Positions 5,339 through 5,450 of a stretch of 5,450 nucleotides of DNA are shown one piece after another (positions within the stretch are counted from its first letter, which is position 1; each line of letters starts with the position of its first letter). The notes beneath the pieces were generated by a model. It saw only the letters and a list, made by a program, of their open reading frames with translations. It was not told the origin of the DNA and did not search any database. Position numbers and translations under genes: made by a program. The DNA is from an uncultured Eubacteriales bacterium (GTDB taxonomy: Bacteria; Bacillota; Clostridia; Christensenellales; CAG-138): NCBI GenBank assembly GCA_900543475.1, contig UQRU01000130.1, positions 1 through 5,450 on the forward strand. The letters are read 5' to 3'.

Positions 5339-5450
5339 GGGGGGGGGGGGGGGGGGGGGCCGGCGCCCCCCCCCCCCCCCCCCCGCGGGCCCCCCCGCGC
5401 CGCCCCCCCCCGCCCGCCGGGGGGGCGGGCGCCCCCCCGCCCCCCCCCCC
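5339..5450. repeat. G/C-only low-complexity tail with 21-G and 19-C runs
   Basis: There is no A or T in 112 bases. It opens with 21 G (5339-5359), then CCGGCG, then 19 C (5366-5384), so the two runs can fold back on each other. A further inverted repeat, CGCCCGCC (5411-5418) and GGCGGGCG (5424-5431), flanks five G. No coding potential or functional element is visible. The 57 bases before it (5282-5338) also hold nothing I recognise. This is probably poly-G sequencing or assembly artefact rather than genomic DNA. Confidence 0.85.

Noticed and set aside
5339..5450. Functional G-quadruplex or origin-like element
   Set aside because: Uninterrupted 21-G and 19-C runs in wholly A/T-free DNA at a window end fit a sequencing or assembly artefact better, and no flanking unique sequence anchors it.
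1..5450. CRISPR array, transposase, phage gene, tRNA or rRNA
   Set aside because: No regularly spaced direct repeats, DDE or integrase motifs, or cloverleaf or rRNA sequence were found on either strand.

Overview
The window looks like a join of two unrelated bacterial sequences with low-complexity G/C material at each join. Bases 1 to about 728 hold most of a TruB tRNA pseudouridine synthase. Its wording ([26 protein letters not shown]/QWG-type strand, DTGDSEG) resembles alphaproteobacterial TruB. Bases about 845 to 5338 carry a GC-richer block with the gene content of a Clostridia (Oscillospiraceae/Ruminococcaceae-like) genome: a solute-binding-type protein, a short-form alanyl-tRNA synthetase, a DUF695/RraB-like protein and a hemolysin III (TrhA/PAQR) membrane protein. 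The taxonomic placement is inferred from remembered family wording, not from a search.

Layout. truB runs rightward, lacks its first ~38 codons because the window cuts it, and loses its last ~30 codons where it meets a chain of three perfect hairpins with 3-nt loops (726-810) followed by G/C-only DNA (805-843). The solute-binding-type gene is read leftward from 1754 to 855. It diverges from alaS (1915-3705). The 160-bp space between them holds two back-to-back sigma-A-type promoters whose -35 hexamers overlap. The alaS transcript should have a ~96-nt leader with a long imperfect hairpin, and the gene ends in tandem TAA codons and a strong intrinsic terminator (3719-3749). A two-gene operon follows, DUF695/RraB-like (3812-4537) and hemolysin III (4562-5236), closed by an intrinsic terminator (5259-5281). 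From 5339 to the end (112 bases) there is not a single A or T, including runs of 21 G and 19 C.

How the genes work together. Apart from the probable two-gene operon, they do not form an evident pathway: tRNA modification, tRNA charging, a surface binding protein, an uncharacterised cytosolic protein and a membrane protein. I see no phage, IS element, CRISPR array, tRNA or rRNA gene. The most informative biology is the short AlaRS, which keeps the catalytic and editing metal-site core but lacks the editing beta-barrel and the C-Ala domain, and the shared divergent promoter, one side of which predicts a leaderless mRNA. The most informative technical point is that the truB/Clostridia junction and the right end are probably artefacts, so gene order across 729-850 should not be interpreted.
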